Assembly: GCA_034190875.2 (NCBI GenBank) | Contig: CM067356.1 | Coordinates: 22,255,258-22,319,257, forward strand | Direction: 5' to 3' | Source: Urechis unicinctus | Taxonomy: Eukaryota; Annelida; Polychaeta; Xenopneusta; Urechidae | Length of the DNA: 64,000 nt | Shown here: piece after piece, positions 1 to 14,378 of the stretch | Position numbering within the stretch: the stretch's first letter is position 1 | Layout of the letters: each line of letters starts with the position of its first letter | Notes under the pieces: model-generated | Databases searched by the model: none | What the model was told of the DNA's origin: nothing | The model's input: only the letters and a program-made list of their open reading frames with translations | Translations under genes and position numbers: made by a program

Positions 1-3000
1 GATTGATTTCACGTATAAGAAAATGCAACTTATGATCCGCAAAAACTAGACGATGCCAATTCATATAGTAAAAACGTTCATTACACGCCATTCTTCATTA
101 CGAGAAGTGACGACAGAATAGGGCTTGCTTTGACTAATATTTGCTCTGTACGTGATGATATATGAGTTTTAATACCAGACATATTCGCTTCCCTGCAGCA
201 TGCTTTATTACTTTTTCTAAGCAGTTGCATCGTTTAAATCTGTAACATTTGCCAGTGCTAATGTTTTCTTACCAAATGACAAATTAGTTGGGGTTTTTTA
301 AGATATTTCAAAAGCTAAAGCACATACAACCATTGGTTCGTGACTTTTACTTGACTGATCAATGACACAAGAATTGGCGTCGTCATTTGTTGTAGAGGGT
401 TCAAAGAGTCTTGCTTCATCATTTAATGACGATAAGCATTTTGCTGTACTGTATATCGTTGTTGTTTTGCACGTGAGAGATATAGCAGGTCTGTTGGCTC
501 TAATACATTTAATATAGTAGACTCTGTTAAATTACTTAATGGTTATGCAGGCGATCTCTGTTGAATAGAAGCGCAGCTGCAGCAGTTATCAGAAATCACT
601 GGACACCGGGCTGCACGATGGGTGAACACAAACACTTTGTAAATATGCCCACTGACCAAGAAAGAGCCCCCCCGGGCTAAATTCCTAATTCAGCCAGGCT
701 GTATCTGCTATAGCATTCAAACGTGATGCTTCATATTGGAATCATATATTGATGTCAGACAATTCCAATGAACGTCACCGTTCTGGTTGAAAAGTTTGTC
801 TTAAACTTATCTCCATGGGGAGAACTAAACCGGCAAATACTGTTCAGACATTTTGTTGTAGTTATTTGCCCTATGGTGGGGCATACGGGGGGCTTGACGC
901 TGCATTTACCGACTTCTTCTCGCATTAAAATAGAAAACTTACACCATGTTGGTTTGACAAAATGTTTTCCTTGACCACTCGATGTGATTATAAATATTTG
1001 TCTGGTTGTTACTTACAAGTCTGCAATTTCCTTCATTCTGTTGATCAGAGCACTTATACAAACAGCGGGACAGAAAAATATTATATGGATATATTCAAAA
1101 TGCACGATTACCGGCAAAACAAGTGCCGCGTTGTGTTGTGCTAGTACTACGCCCACCTGATGGCTTTCAACAGCTAACTGTGTGATCAGCGCGCACCTGC
1201 CCGCATTATTGTCTTGGATAAAATTTATTGCCTGCAGCTATAATCGATATCCGTGTAATGTGATATGGGCATAAGATAGTCAAGAATACTTTGTTACTGT
1301 CAAGCATTTATCCGTGCTACGTTTGAATATTCATCAATTTAGTGAAGTGCTATGAGCCCTATTGTGTTTGTGTTTGCGTCGAACTTTTGCACATTCCGCC
1401 AGAACTTATGGAGTACTCGATGGAACAGTATGGGTCTCTGGAATCATTAATGGACCAACACAATCAGGTCTGAATCGTATTCAGTAGGGCACTTCTGAAG
1501 AATGTGGAAATAAAAACCCCATTCGATTTGAGTAGTAACCCATTGTCTGGGTGTATAAACATAAACTGCAGGAATAATGAAAAGATAAGCGCAATGTTTC
1601 AGCGTGGATCTTACATCTTGTGAGCACTTAAATTGATCAGGAAGCGATTTGGCAGACCGTCTCGACCACGCAGACTTGTTTTCAGAATAAATAATGCTTT
1701 AACAGAGGGTTGTGCCTTCCGATGTAGCTGCTTGTTAGTATAGCTTGATATTCATCTCCTCGGGGCGTATTCTGAACAATAGAGCGCGTATGACCTCAGC
1801 ATTCTTTTTACCATGATGTCTCGTTGATAGCACGTTGTATACTTGCACTGCCTGGGGCCAATGTGTGCCGGGTATATAATATACTCCTTCGGAAATGAAC
1901 GCTTGTTACATAGATAAGACAATTTAGTCACGCACTGGTTGAATTATGTGATGGTTCGTGCTCGATTTGTAACAAATGAGCTGAGTACTTGAATAATAAA
2001 TTCCCAAATTTTAATGACAATAAATTCTCCATCATTGATTCCTGCATAGTAGTTAGATGTAATGCACAGTATAAAGATATTTTCAAATAGCAAATCAACA
2101 ATTGCGGTGCCTTTTTGGAATCCAAAAGAATATACTAAACGGAAGTTTGCCATAATTTTCCGTCAATCGATGACAATCTAGTTATGTGTTGAATGAGTTT
2201 CACATAAGAAAATTGGTTCGCATACTGCGTAAACACCTATTTAAAGGTGCAGAGCAAAGCATTAGTTCGCTTTGCTACTTTTTCTTCAGTTGGATCTCTT
2301 GCATGCCAGTGGATAAATGAGTTTGGTTCCATTCGCGCCAGCGTATTGTCTGTTCTTTAATATTGATGCCATTGAGAATTATTAATTAGTAAAACGAATG
2401 CTTCTTGGTCGTTTTCTTTGATCATGCATATTGGACAAGAAGTCACATAGGGCATAGAAGCGTGTGTAGCATTAGGTCCCAAAATTGAAACAAAAACTGG
2501 TTCTAGGACGCGCTGGGATTTGACGACCACAAGATCGCACTGAGCAGCTTGGGAATTACCACTTTGAGAGCAACTTTGAAAGAAGACCCTGACCCGCAGA
2601 TCACCCACAAGATTGAGCTCTGTGAGACGCACAATGCCATTATCAGATGATTATGTATGATAACATGGTGACACTATTGACCCTAACTATATATATGCTT
2701 TGCTTGTAAGGTGCTGCCATCCAAGGGTACCTGATGGTCGTATCACAATTCGTATAGCAGTATGCACAAAAGGGTTCAGAGCGCATTATGAAAAAAGCCT
2801 CCTTAACTTCCCCGCGGCACTCCAAAACACTCTAAAACTCAAATCATTATTTCATCATGTAACAACCCATTTGTGCCACAATTGAAAATAACACAAGTTT
2901 GAAAAAACACATCGCACTACTTCTCAAACCTTCCTGCACTCGAATTACTCAAATACCTCAATATACACTCTCGAATTCATTCCGAATTATCTCCACAATA

Positions 3001-6000
3001 TTATCTATGCTACCATTGAGTCCCGTCACATTATTGAATTAGCGTCTGTTGTTATGTGTTCAGTATGTTTTACGAGAAAAATATGATTATGACACTAGTT
3101 GGAAATTGGATGCATATACTAGGCACTTGTCTAGCGGAGTGGAGGCGCATTTTTTCAAATACGTTGAAATTGCTTGAACCCACCCGTAGCATGAGCCATG
3201 GCACGTGGCTCGCGATGTTTACATAGCATGTTGTAATTCAAGTGCACAATGGAGTAACAAACAACTTGTTAGCTTTTCTATCGCATGTCAATAGTTGTTA
3301 TCTGTTATCTACATACACTCGTGGCAATTGATGTGCATGCTAAGGTGAGGCGATATCATCGCGCTGAAGTATGAACAACTCATCACGCAAAAGCATCACA
3401 CGTGGAATATACATGCAATGTAGTAAACGCATTCAAGTCTATCAGTGTCCACCGTACACAGGATAAATAATGCTTCATTAGCCAATATTCAAATCGATCA
3501 GCAGCCGCATTTCTGCGGGTGATATCCTACATTTATTGACGAATTAATTCAATGTTTATGGCATTTCACATCCCCAACTCCACCAGACAAACGATAATTA
3601 ATATAAACATAATTCATATCTGCGTACGGCTCCTGTTGAATTATAGTTTTCATCATAAAATGGTTGGATTCCCAATGTATTGTAGTATGTTTTATATAAC
3701 CCAATTATTTCGTAAGGTATACTTGCATTACTCAGCGTCTTTACTTAAGCAAATCTAATATACACACGCCTACTGGATTAGCCGTCTCTCCACATTGTCA
3801 TTGCTTTTGTAGAAGAGGCCAGAAACGTTAGAGCAGATGACTTACTGAAAACGTGTATTCAGTTATTAACAAGTATAATTGGTGAATGAGCATGGAGACG
3901 TGCGGGGCCTGGCTGTATCACCCTCTGTTAGCCGAAGAATGTATATGAAGGATTTGACAACTGAGTGGATCAGTTTCTAGACATCCAGAAATTGCAAAGT
4001 TGGGCATTGGTCCCAAAATCTATTACATAAAAACCATGAATTTGTCCGGTACTTTTCTTGTTGGCTGTATAGTTATTGGCTTTATTTGTTTGATCCTACT
4101 TAAAGATTTGAAGCATGTCTATACCTTAATAGTGTGTAACCACATTGTGTCACTAGCGTGAACGCCGTGCCGGGTCGTAAACGAGTACAGCAACACTAGG
4201 TGGATACTGGAACTCACCCATCGGCTCCTGATACTTATTAATTCATCAATGGTGAACCCAGGTTTGAGGCCGCAACATTTTAGTGTGGTCAAATCTACCC
4301 TTCCAAAAGTTCTTCATTCAACTAATGTGAATATTTGAAACAATAACAATGTAAATTTTTTAGATAAAATCATTTATTGCTCTGAATGATTTGTGCAATG
4401 AACGAGACACGTTTAAGCAGATGTGAGAAATTTATTATGCACAATAAGTAACAATTAATAACACTTAAGGATAAATTTTTAAATCATATAAAAATGGCAT
4501 GATTGGAAACTGGTGGCTAAATGCTAACTTTAATATAGCCTCGCATAGAATGTAATGATGTTGCCGAACCTTCATCCAGTTAGTATCATTCGTGGGTGCA
4601 TTGATATGTTCCATTCGTGGTTGAGTATGTTCAATTCACTCCTATGCCTAGTGGCTAAATCAATTATTTTAAAAAGGTATGAATTAATTGCGGAAAGACC
4701 GTACATCACCTTGTTGGTCTCGCAAGCCTCAAATGAAGATAAAACGTGATAGAACGAGATAAATCAATCCCATAATAGTCACATTGACCTGTAATGAGTT
4801 GAAATACATGATGAGTGTCCGAGAAAAATCCGACTTACGCAGTATCCAACTAACATAGAAAATGCCTTGAGCGTTATCCCTTTCCTAGTTTTTCAAGCTA
4901 CTGTCTGTAAATGCGACATAGATCTGTTACTTAGTGACAAAATCTAGGTAGCATCTCGCTTCAGTAGTCCTATATTGTCACGTGATCTTATCTTGTTGAT
5001 TTTCTGGCGTCCTAGATATATTGTGACCAGTTAACAATTTGTAAGTTCTGCAAAATATATTCCAGTTGCAATTTACATGGTATCTTAACACGCATTATAG
5101 TCATACCTTATTTGATGCGACACATCTGCAGTAAGCTTTTTAATGCATGGTATGTTCGGCTATTTGTAAATTCGAAATTGTTTACCAGCCTGGTTCAATT
5201 ATATTGTTTATCATTAATAGAACATTTACAAACCCGTGAGTTGGGATGAGGCAAATGCAATGAAAAGAACGTGGTTATGATTGTGGGTAGAAAACGTATT
5301 TTAATGTGGTCTGGTGATCCCTACATCGGATAATGATGCCGTTTTGCTGGCTGGTTGCCTCTAATACTGACACACCTGACAGACAATGCCAAAGCATTAT
5401 TCATATTAAATGATAAGTCTGTCCTGTAGAGATGCTGCCCGGATAAAGCAAGCTGGATATATTTGTGTGTGTGGGGGGGGGGGGGGGGGTTGTGTTTTCG
5501 GTTTAGAAGATTACATAATAAAATCTTATCACTCCATCTCCTGATAAAACGTATTGAGATAGATATACCCTTAATGTCATCGCCACAAGAAGATATTTGC
5601 AGTAAACAGATGCCAAAGACAATTAAATAGGCTGTGATTTAGCATTAGGCAAGAACTGGAGGAATGGAGGTATTATAATATTATATAATCATCATATATA
5701 TTTCATAGATTTTCGTTCGGCCATGTGGCGGCACACGGAGCATTTTTTTTTTCAAGCGTTGATCCAAGGGTGTCAATGACTTTTATTGCACATGTAAAGT
5801 GCCACGAACCACTTACGTTTTCAATATGATAGCCTCTCTTATATGTGTACGCAATGCACTGGAGTACGTTATATCAGTAAATGTGGGCACTTACGAAAGC
5901 AGTATTAGCTGGATTCAGCGAGGCACACAAACTCTCGTCTTGGCCTCATCAAGCGCCATGTCATGGATCAGATAGATCAGCAAGGGGTGATGCAGACCTT

Positions 6001-7668
6001 ATTGATCAGATGGGCCGCCTTGTTCAGCGATTCATGGTTTGATGAAGGAGAGTATCGGGTTTCAAGAAACATTTGCTTATGATCCTTGTCCGGGAAAATG
6101 GAATCAACTTCTCGAGCCGTGACCTGAATGATATGGCATGTATATGAGCATGGTGTACGGTTGATAGTCCGTTACATTATTGAACTGTCTGATGCCTGTG
6201 CTGGTGAGTGCACCTCGCCTGGAAAATAGTGCTTCGTGGCTTTGTAACGTTGGTCACATATTTTCTGAATTGTAGAATGGTTCAAGAGCTTTCCATAATG
6301 CAGTCGCGATAGATGAGACACGTACCTTGCTTATCAATCAGTGCCATATCACAATGTATTGCAGAGTTGTAGAGTTTTCACAATACATTACTTCATCATT
6401 GATCGCTGGAGGGCAGTTTTGAAGCGCCCCTAGCGGCTATTTATATTGTTAACACAATAATAAATAATCATAAAAGCCAATTTACCCGTTCAGTGCCGTC
6501 AGATCAGTTGGCAGAGGTCAGCTTCCAGAACTACCACTATACGTTTTACGTATCCGTTATATATTAATCAATCATAATCACATTATTGCACATGAACAGC
6601 TCACAGTGAAAGGTAAACGCCAACTGCAGCGGTGCGTTGAATACAAAAGATCTTCTTATGACAGCTCGTCAACACAGGGGCTGACTTCATTAATTGTTTG
6701 AGAAGAGTGACTTGGATAGCAGACAGCCAATTACAGCTGTGACAGCAAACAAATGGAACCGGGAGACAGCACTTACTAATGTTTTGTTCTCCTTGTATGC
6801 GATGCTTTAGTGTGATGAATGGGTGATGTCGTACTATCGATATTGATACCAATGTACAGTTTTTGAGAAGCAGGACCGTTATTTGATCATATAAATGTGA
6901 GTATTTTTCCCTTGTATTTGCTCACTGTGAACCAAGTGCATATAATCCTGCTATCATAATAAAGAAGGAATTATTTATCGTCATTTGATTACTATCGAAT
7001 TGTGGACAACAAGTCTGTTTTAAACATCACATCGAAACTGATACCACCTGATACCAATGCAGGTATACTCGACTCATGTTTTTACCGTGAACATCAATAA
7101 TCGGTCACCATATCGTCAGAGGGTACAGAACCTTTCTGCCTGGACCGAAGCACGGTCTAAAGTAAGATATCATTCGTCACATACTAATGCAGCGGCTGCC
7201 TATTGCAGAGCCAATTGTAGACCCTATTGTAGACCATTAATGCAGTAAATCAGATGAGGCCTAGGTGATGAAATAAATTGCACTCGAGTTAAGTACCATT
7301 GCTGAAGCCTAGTTATCATTTGGAATGCACTTACATACATATGTAGTCGCACAATAACAAGCTACAGAGGCCAATATTGATATCACTGTTTTATATACGG
7401 GGATGGTGAGGGCGAGCAGCGAGTAGTATTGAATATCAAACGTCAATGAAGAAGAGTGGAGGTAGAGCGTAGAGGGTTATAAGACACACGGAGCAATACA
7501 TTTAGTATATACATAGGCTATGTTAGGGTAGCGTGACTTTAAAGGACACTTTTATGGTACCATTGCATAAATATTGGTACGTCAGCGCCATGATTAGACT
7601 GATTAGTAACAGCTCCACGAATAAATAAAAATGAATAGAATATCCGATGCCGCGCTTGTACCTCTTGG
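1..7668. other. AT-rich intergenic or intronic DNA, no gene recognised
   Basis: No open frame here exceeds about 90 codons and none resembles a family I know. Short frames occur on both strands at the density expected of AT-rich non-coding DNA. A pure G run of 17 bases follows a short GT run at about 5,463-5,489. The stretch near 6,340-6,430 is weakly similar to about 11,095-11,150 (shared pieces such as ACATTRCTYCATCA followed by TGATCRCTGG), so at least one old dispersed repeat is present. I saw no RNA gene, terminal repeat or clear promoter. Confidence 0.5.
5463..5489 (+). repeat. (GT)n/(G)n simple repeat
   Basis: A short GT run passes into an uninterrupted run of 17 G. The length of such a G run is often unreliable in assemblies. 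Confidence 0.9.
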
Positions 7669-8459
7669 CAGATGAAACTACCACATTCATACGATATAGC
7701 TTTTGGATATGATGTATTCTAATGGAGCCCAAGCATATAGTGTCTCTCGGTTAGCCGAACTCAAGTAAAGATAAACCATACGTAAGGTACTTCAGTTTAC
7801 GAATGCAGGGGCGGGAACATCATTGGTGCGTTTGTATATACGGTGTATAAACCTTCAAGGTCTCTGCATTTTATCATGGATACATAAAACTGAGGACATG
7901 GAACTGAGAATGCCTTGCAATAAATATGCTCCAAATGGTTAGTGCAATAATTAACCGCTCTGTTGATCTCTAATCATGCCGAAATAATCCACAGATAGAA
8001 TTGCGTTAGGTTTCTGCACCAGAATTGTGTGATTGACAAAGTGAGAATTTCAGTGTCGCTTTTATTTTGACCAGCTTTTTGTTTGATGAATCGTTTATCG
8101 ATTACAGAAAAATGTAAGTGTATATCCTGATAGCAATATGCCCCATTATCCTCCCTATCCGATGAATCGAGTTTACTTACCATGTTCACACATTGATGGT
8201 TGAGTACAAATATAAGATTGATCTTCACATTATGACCAGATCAACTGTAAAATGAGAATGTGACACGTGGGGCATGCAATACCGCCTGGCACTTTGCATC
8301 AATAGCCTAATGTAATGCGGTTCGCCACGACGCATTTCTTAACATGCAAACACCACAAGCCTTAGTCTTATGCGCGATTTATAACACATAACATAGATAT
8401 ATTGCTCTGATAGCAATGATAAACGAAGAAATGTTCTCACAAAATGTTTGCACTATCCG
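7669..8459. repeat. Tandem duplication, first copy (about 0.8 kb)
   Basis: This block is repeated in the same orientation at 8,838-9,669. Shared landmarks in order include CTACCACATTCAT, CTCAAGTAAAG, GGATACATAAAACTGAGGAC, TTCTGCACCAGAATTGTGTG, AAAATGTAAGTGTATATCC and ATGTTCTCACA. The copies differ by many substitutions and small indels, so the duplication is old. On the minus strand both copies hold related, interrupted open frames (for example a shared NHQCVNM peptide), which may be a decayed exon or chance. No protein family was recognised. Confidence 0.85.
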
Positions 8460-8463
8460 CCGT

Positions 8464-8546
8464 TTGGGTGCATTTAGTGGGAGCTCATATTGGAGCGCGG
8501 GGTCATTTGGGTATTCTAGCTCAGCCTTTAGTTTGTGTCTGATCTT
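8464..8546 (+). repeat. Inverted dispersed repeat, copy 1
   Basis: About 83 bp, including GGAGCTCATATTGGAGCGCG and GGGTCATTTGGGTATTCTAG, recur in reverse complement at about 11,697-11,777 with only a few differences. It begins exactly where the 7.7-kb tandem block ends. Read on the minus strand it encodes a hydrophilic peptide (ELEYPNDPALQYEL) in an open frame running from 8,609 to 8,379. This could be a fragment of a former exon, but I recognise no family. Confidence 0.75.
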
Positions 8547-8837
8547 ATACAGCAACACAAGCAACATATTCAGTTCAAGGATGTATAGATGTGTCGATAC
8601 TACCGTCACGTATCGATAGGGGAACTTTCATACCAAATAACAATTGAATATCACAGCTGTTGCTTTAATGGAACCAACTTACTTGACCCTTGGCAATCGC
8701 TTTTAAGCCATGGTGTTTATCATTGCACTCTTTACTTATCTTACTTCGAATAATTCATGCAACAATGTTCTCTAAATTCTCCCGTTCTGTCCATGGTTTC
8801 TACCAAACCGGCGGCTGTACATTTGTGGATCTATTTG

Positions 8838-9669
8838 AAGCAGGTGAAACTCTACCACATTCATAAGGTATAGCAAATGGAGATGGTGTATTCCAATGGA
8901 GTCCAGCCATAAAGAGTCTCTCGATTATCCGACCTCAAGTAAAGGTGACCCATAAAAGAGCCAACATTGACTATGCGCCACATTAATGTCATGCGTGAGG
9001 TACTTGAGGTAGCAAATGTAGGAGCGGGCACATCATTGGTGCGGTTGTATAAACCTTCAAGGTCTCGGCAGTTTAATCATGGATACATAAAACTGAGGAC
9101 ATGGAACTGGGAATGCCATGCAATCAATGTGGTCCAGATGGTTTGTGACTTTAGCAATAATTCACTGTTTTGTCGATCTCTAATAATGCCGAAATAATCC
9201 ACAGGTTTCTGCACCAGAATTGTGTGATTGACATAGCGAGAATTTCAGTGGCGGATTCATTTTGACCAGCTTTTTTGCTTGATGACTCGTTAATTGATTA
9301 CAGAAAAATGTAAGTGTATATCCTGATAGCAAAATGCCTCGTTATCTTCCCTATCTGATCAACCGAGTTTACGTAGCATGTTCACGCACTGATGGTTGAA
9401 GAGTGCAAATAAACGGCTGCAATCTGCATTGATCTTCACATTATGACAAGATCCATTGTGAAATGAGTATTTGAAACGTGGGGCATGCAATACCGCCTGG
9501 CAATTTGCATCAATAGCATTATGTAATGCGGTTCGATACGAAGCATTTCTTAACTTGCAAACACCACACGCCGTAATCATATGTACGATTTATAACACAT
9601 AATATAGATATATTGCTCTGATAGCAATAATAAATGGAGAAATGTTCTCACACAATATTTGCACTATCC
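8838..9669. repeat. Tandem duplication, second copy
   Basis: Second copy of the 7,669-8,459 block in direct orientation, spaced about 1.2 kb from the first. It ends at the same point as copy 1 (GCACTATCC), after which the sequences diverge completely. A 73-codon minus-strand frame at 9,359-9,580 has a diverged and interrupted counterpart in copy 1. Confidence 0.85.
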
Positions 9670-12600
9670 AAGTAAGATGCCAAAGCCAAAGCAATGTGTA
9701 GCATTCCAACTAATATTAAGGCAAGAACTGTAACGCCCCTGAACGTGACTGTTAAGAAAAACATAATATGGACAACATAAAATAAAGTAAAAAAGTAATC
9801 CTTTGAATTATGGTATGACCTATAATCACCGTATACAAGCATAATGCAATGTGGATTGCAAGTCACGTATACATACCGGTGGCTGGTGCATTGCGCGTTA
9901 ATCAAACACATTCAAATTAATGGTGCCATTTGAGTGCAACGCTTTTAGATATGTTAATGTGAATAACTGATATAATGCTTGTACGTTGCGGACCAATTGG
10001 TGTAGCAATACCAACATTCAACCCACATATTGTCTCAATAGCTATGTGTGCGCCTACACCTGGTTTGTCCTAGATGTACATCCTGTAGTATCGTAGGTGT
10101 AGTGATTGTACAGGACACCACATCTTACTCACGTATCATTTACATCAACATATATATACTTCTAGTCATAAATGAGTGATTTCAAGCAATGATGCGAGGT
10201 ATCCATTTATCTTTGCAGCTGCATTACGAGTGACCATGATTGGCAATAATGAGGAGCCATAAACACCTTTTGAAAACAACATTTAAATGCTCGCAATATT
10301 TTGAAGAAAGTATCAAAGCATTATTTCGGAGCAATCTTCGAATTAAATGCTTTCCAAACAGCTGTTGTTCCGTTCTATGTTGTTACTCAATGTTGCTGCT
10401 TACTGACTTTTTGTTTTAAGTGAGATGTAAGGGAAACGAAATGATGTATTTTTCCCAGTGGATAACACTTCTCTTGTAACTTGAAGCTGACCCCGGGGTT
10501 CCTTAAGCATTGCAATACAAGATACGCACTTTTGACTTTTAAGATTCTCTGATTAATTATTCGGATATTGCAGCTCCACTCGTTATCTAGGTAACCATGT
10601 CAATTTGATATTTACCTTACTTGTTGCCACCAGGATGTTGCATGCCAGAAATAAGTGCCATTGAAAAATATGTAAAATAGTCAGACAAGACAGTTATCAT
10701 CAATGTGACGTCACTCTATTTAGCCCTATGGCGTCACTAACATTGCCATGATGGCGGTCATGTTTACAGTCGTTTGAAGCACTATATTTGTCATGGTGGT
10801 GAGAGGCGATGAACGTTTATTATATCGCAATATACTAATTAGCCGATAACACATGTTATAAAAGGGATAGGTCAAAGTAGTATCAAAATTATTCTGATGG
10901 TCTCTTCAAAGATTATTTGGCTCGATGCATCGAATGGCTTTACACCACCATGGAAGCTTTCCCTGCAAAATATGAATTCACCTGTTTCGTTTCTAAACTG
11001 CTGCTTGCATGTTTTCATCTGTCGTGTGCCTCGTCTGAAAACAAGCGCATGTCACATGGCTTTTTAAAGTTGGTTCTATGAATTACCAAATGTTACTGTT
11101 ATCACAGTACATTGCTCCATCAGTGATCACTGGAAGGCATTTACGAAACGCAAATTGTTATCATTGCATACTATTCGTACGAAGCTTACATAACATATGT
11201 TATCGCATACTTGACAGTTGGTCTGGAATTGGTTATTAAATTTAAGCATCCGTATCACAACGCATAGAAATTATTAATAGATGCAGGCAAATTAGTATAA
11301 CATGCACGCCCTCCGCTGTTTAGTATTTGATAACAGTAAACAGAGGTGGGTATGAAGCTAGGTCGCAGGTGTGTGTGGTATTAGGTTTGCTCACTGGGAA
11401 CAAAACGCAGCGTTCGTCGGTCTGATAGTGATGCACAATGTTTACGTAGACTTGGCTTAAGGCTGAACGGTCTTGGAACGGAATGATAATGATGCCATTT
11501 TTTACGACTTTCGTGTCACTTTCACTGTTTGAGTGCGATAGTCTGCACGATTGCAATTCTACCTTCGGTTTATTATATATGAGTTACAAATTGCGCATAT
11601 ATCATAGCATGCACTCAAGAAAGATAAACTACCAATGTGCATTATAAGTTGCATTGACTGCTGGTGTGGCCCCGTAGCATCAATAAGATTACATCACACA
11701 CAAACTAAAGACAGAGCTAGAATACCCAAATGACCCCGCGCTCCAATATGAGCTCCTCACACTAAATGCCCCAAAACTCAAAAAAAATAATAACTAGAGG
11801 TGGGTGCTGGCCGCATATTGGAAAGAGCTTTGAAAGAGTTTCGAAAAATCTGACTGGAAATCTAACAGGCAATTGATAGTTATAACCTATTACCTGAATT
11901 CTGCTGACATCTTATCCTGATTAATCATGTTTATGAAGCTACAAGGTAAGAAGTTCGTATCTGGTTATATAACGTCAATACACAGGATACAGCAATGCAC
12001 GTCCGTATATCCCCTATATCAAAAGAAGGTTATGAACCTGGGTATTTTGATACATGGAATAGCCATGTGCTAGGGTCCTCTTAAAGCTGTGCATAATATA
12101 AAAATCATACAGTAATGTCCGTTTCCATGTTGGTAGAACCGTTTGTTTATCCCAATGAACCCCTCGAATTCCGCGGATACTTCTACCATGTTGGCTAGAC
12201 ACTAAGTATTTTCTTATCTGTAGTCTGAAATCTTTGTCTGCGCTTCTTATTGTGTCGATATTATGTGCTTCTACAGCTGCAGACGCAAAGAAAAACAGGA
12301 AATATGGTGATGTTCATTGATGAAACAAAGCAAGACGGGTACTGCATTTAGTTCTCTATGCGTGAGTGGAGCTAATACTACTATACTTGTAGGCTTACAA
12401 CAGCTTGATATGTCATCCGCAGACACCTGGCCCCGCGTTCATTTCCTGAAACGGCCCGTCGCAAATGACGCTCGCCAGCACATGCAAAGAGAGTGCAATT
12501 ATACAACGATGATGAGGGAATGCTGAGTTGGTAAAAGCGCCCTATTTAAGGGAGTATGGTGTAAGCAGGTGAATCGATTTTCCCAGCAAACATCTTAGGC

Positions 12601-13892
12601 AAATGTTTCCTGGAACACGAAAATGGTCGTCATGACAGCACGTTCGTTGGGCAATTAGCACATTTGATCGATGTGACATGCGACATCGCCTGTAGATCAA
12701 TCTTACAATGTTTACAAGATGTAGGATTCAGTCCCGAGAACATCCGTTATAAACACTGTTTATTCTACGCTCTGTTAATTATCCAAGGCTTCGAGGGTGT
12801 TAAAGGGCGGTTTAAGTTGAATGCAAAGACGTGCTTTGGTAAGTAGAGCTGTTTCGGTATAACCCGAATGTACTCCATTTAAATGCCATCACATTGAAAT
12901 GGAGTTTGCTCAACAATGAAAGTATAATGATACAAATGAAAGTTTCATCAGATTCCTGAGCCCGAATTATTATCAAATATCTGATAAATAGACCGTGAGA
13001 GACATGTTTATACATCTAACCACACCTCGGCACCGAAGAGCGATGGTGGAATGATTTATTACTTCCCAGATGTTGGTTAATGACACCTAAATTGACGTTA
13101 ACAGGGCTGATATGTACCATTTTGAAGCTGGCTTTATGCAGTATGTGCAATCAAAAAGATCACTGATTACCGTATAACCTCTGTTGAAGCCGGGATACTG
13201 GTAATTTTGGAGGCAGCGACATGTCATCGCAAAACGCTCCGACTTTGGTAGAATACATACGCATGACTTCTGAGATTTTGATGTAACTACGCTGTTAACT
13301 AGTGAGTATTATTTACAATATTTGGAAAAGTGTCAAAACATATCAAGGAATAATGGTCTATTGCAATACGTAACTGCATTAAAAACAACGTATGAAGTGT
13401 AATGAAACGGGGAGCATAATCGGGTAAAAGATTATACAACATTTCGATCTATATTGATGGCTGTTACTTCTCGCCATGGAGGGCCGATGTTTGCTGTAGT
13501 AGACATCGAAGTCGTGTCTCAGAGGTAATTTCGCGGTGAACACGAATAAGATAAAGATCAAATTTGCATAGTTTTGAAGAGAATGACTAAACCTATAGCG
13601 TTTGGGTGATTTATTCGTTTTTCACATATATATAATCCCGATACTTGTCATAAAATGTTGCTATCATGCAAAGCAATGCCACAGAGGCATCCTCCCTTTG
13701 TTGGGTACTGTATTGTCACTTTCGAAACCTTTTCGCAAACAGACGAGGGGTCGGACGGGATAATGGGGAGCACAATAATGTGACTGTTCTTCGGTGATTG
13801 TTAGGTCACCTTGACATCATCACCGCGCCCTGCTATCGACGTCGTTCCGTTATGTGTTACAATCTTTGTCATAAAATCTATCCAGCCTGCAT
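9670..13892. other. AT-rich DNA with no recognised gene
   Basis: The longest open frames are under 90 codons and none resembles a known family. Apart from the inverted repeat copy at about 11.7 kb and the weak repeat near 11.1 kb, I see no structured element. Confidence 0.5.
11697..11777 (-). repeat. Inverted dispersed repeat, copy 2
   Basis: Reverse complement of 8,464-8,546. It shares the CCCAAATGACCCCGCGCTCC core. It is followed by a short A-run (AAAAAAATAATAA), which may mark a retroposed end, although copy 1 shows no equivalent tail. Confidence 0.75.
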
Positions 13893-13916
13893 GTGAAGAT
13901 ATTACTATACCAGGCA

Positions 13917-14378
13917 ATGATGACTAGCATACTGCCCCATCAGCCTATCGGTTGTAGATATTCGGCACAGCTTCACAAAGAATCGATCATGAACCCAAAA
14001 CAGCCGCAAACATTTACGCAACGATTTGATGCTGGTCGGAATGATACCTCAGTTTCTACAAAAAACGGTCTATCAATGATGAATCACGGCAGAGATAATG
14101 CAGCAATCTTTAACGCGCTCTATTTTTCGGGGGATGGAGATTTTCCGGGTAAAAATCACAAACCATTGGTTGTTGAATGTTTCATGGGATACATTCGTCT
14201 GCCTGATAGTTGTGGTCTGCGACATCCATTGCTGATAAATACGCGTGTTTACTTGACGAGGCATGCAGTCTTGGCCATATCCGCTCTGAGCTCTCCGAAC
14301 CGCACGCTCAGTAAACTGCTCAAGGGCACAAGGGAGATGCATGTGCCATATACCAGCGAAACACGCTGCTGCAAGTAA
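13917..14378 (+). CDS. Unrecognised 153-codon open frame, doubtful
   Basis: This is the longest non-repetitive open frame of the left 36 kb, starting at the first ATG of its frame. The predicted protein has no obvious membrane segment, signal peptide or domain; it is polar and Cys-poor until a Cys-Cys near the C terminus. A frame of this length is only mildly unusual in about 36 kb at this base composition. No splice context, paralogue or second copy supports it, and it may well be chance. Confidence 0.18.
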   Translation: MMTSILPHQPIGCRYSAQLHKESIMNPKQPQTFTQRFDAGRNDTSVSTKNGLSMMNHGRDNAAIFNALYFSGDGDFPGKNHKPLVVECFMGYIRLPDSCGLRHPLLINTRVYLTRHAVLAISALSSPNRTLSKLLKGTREMHVPYTSETRCCK

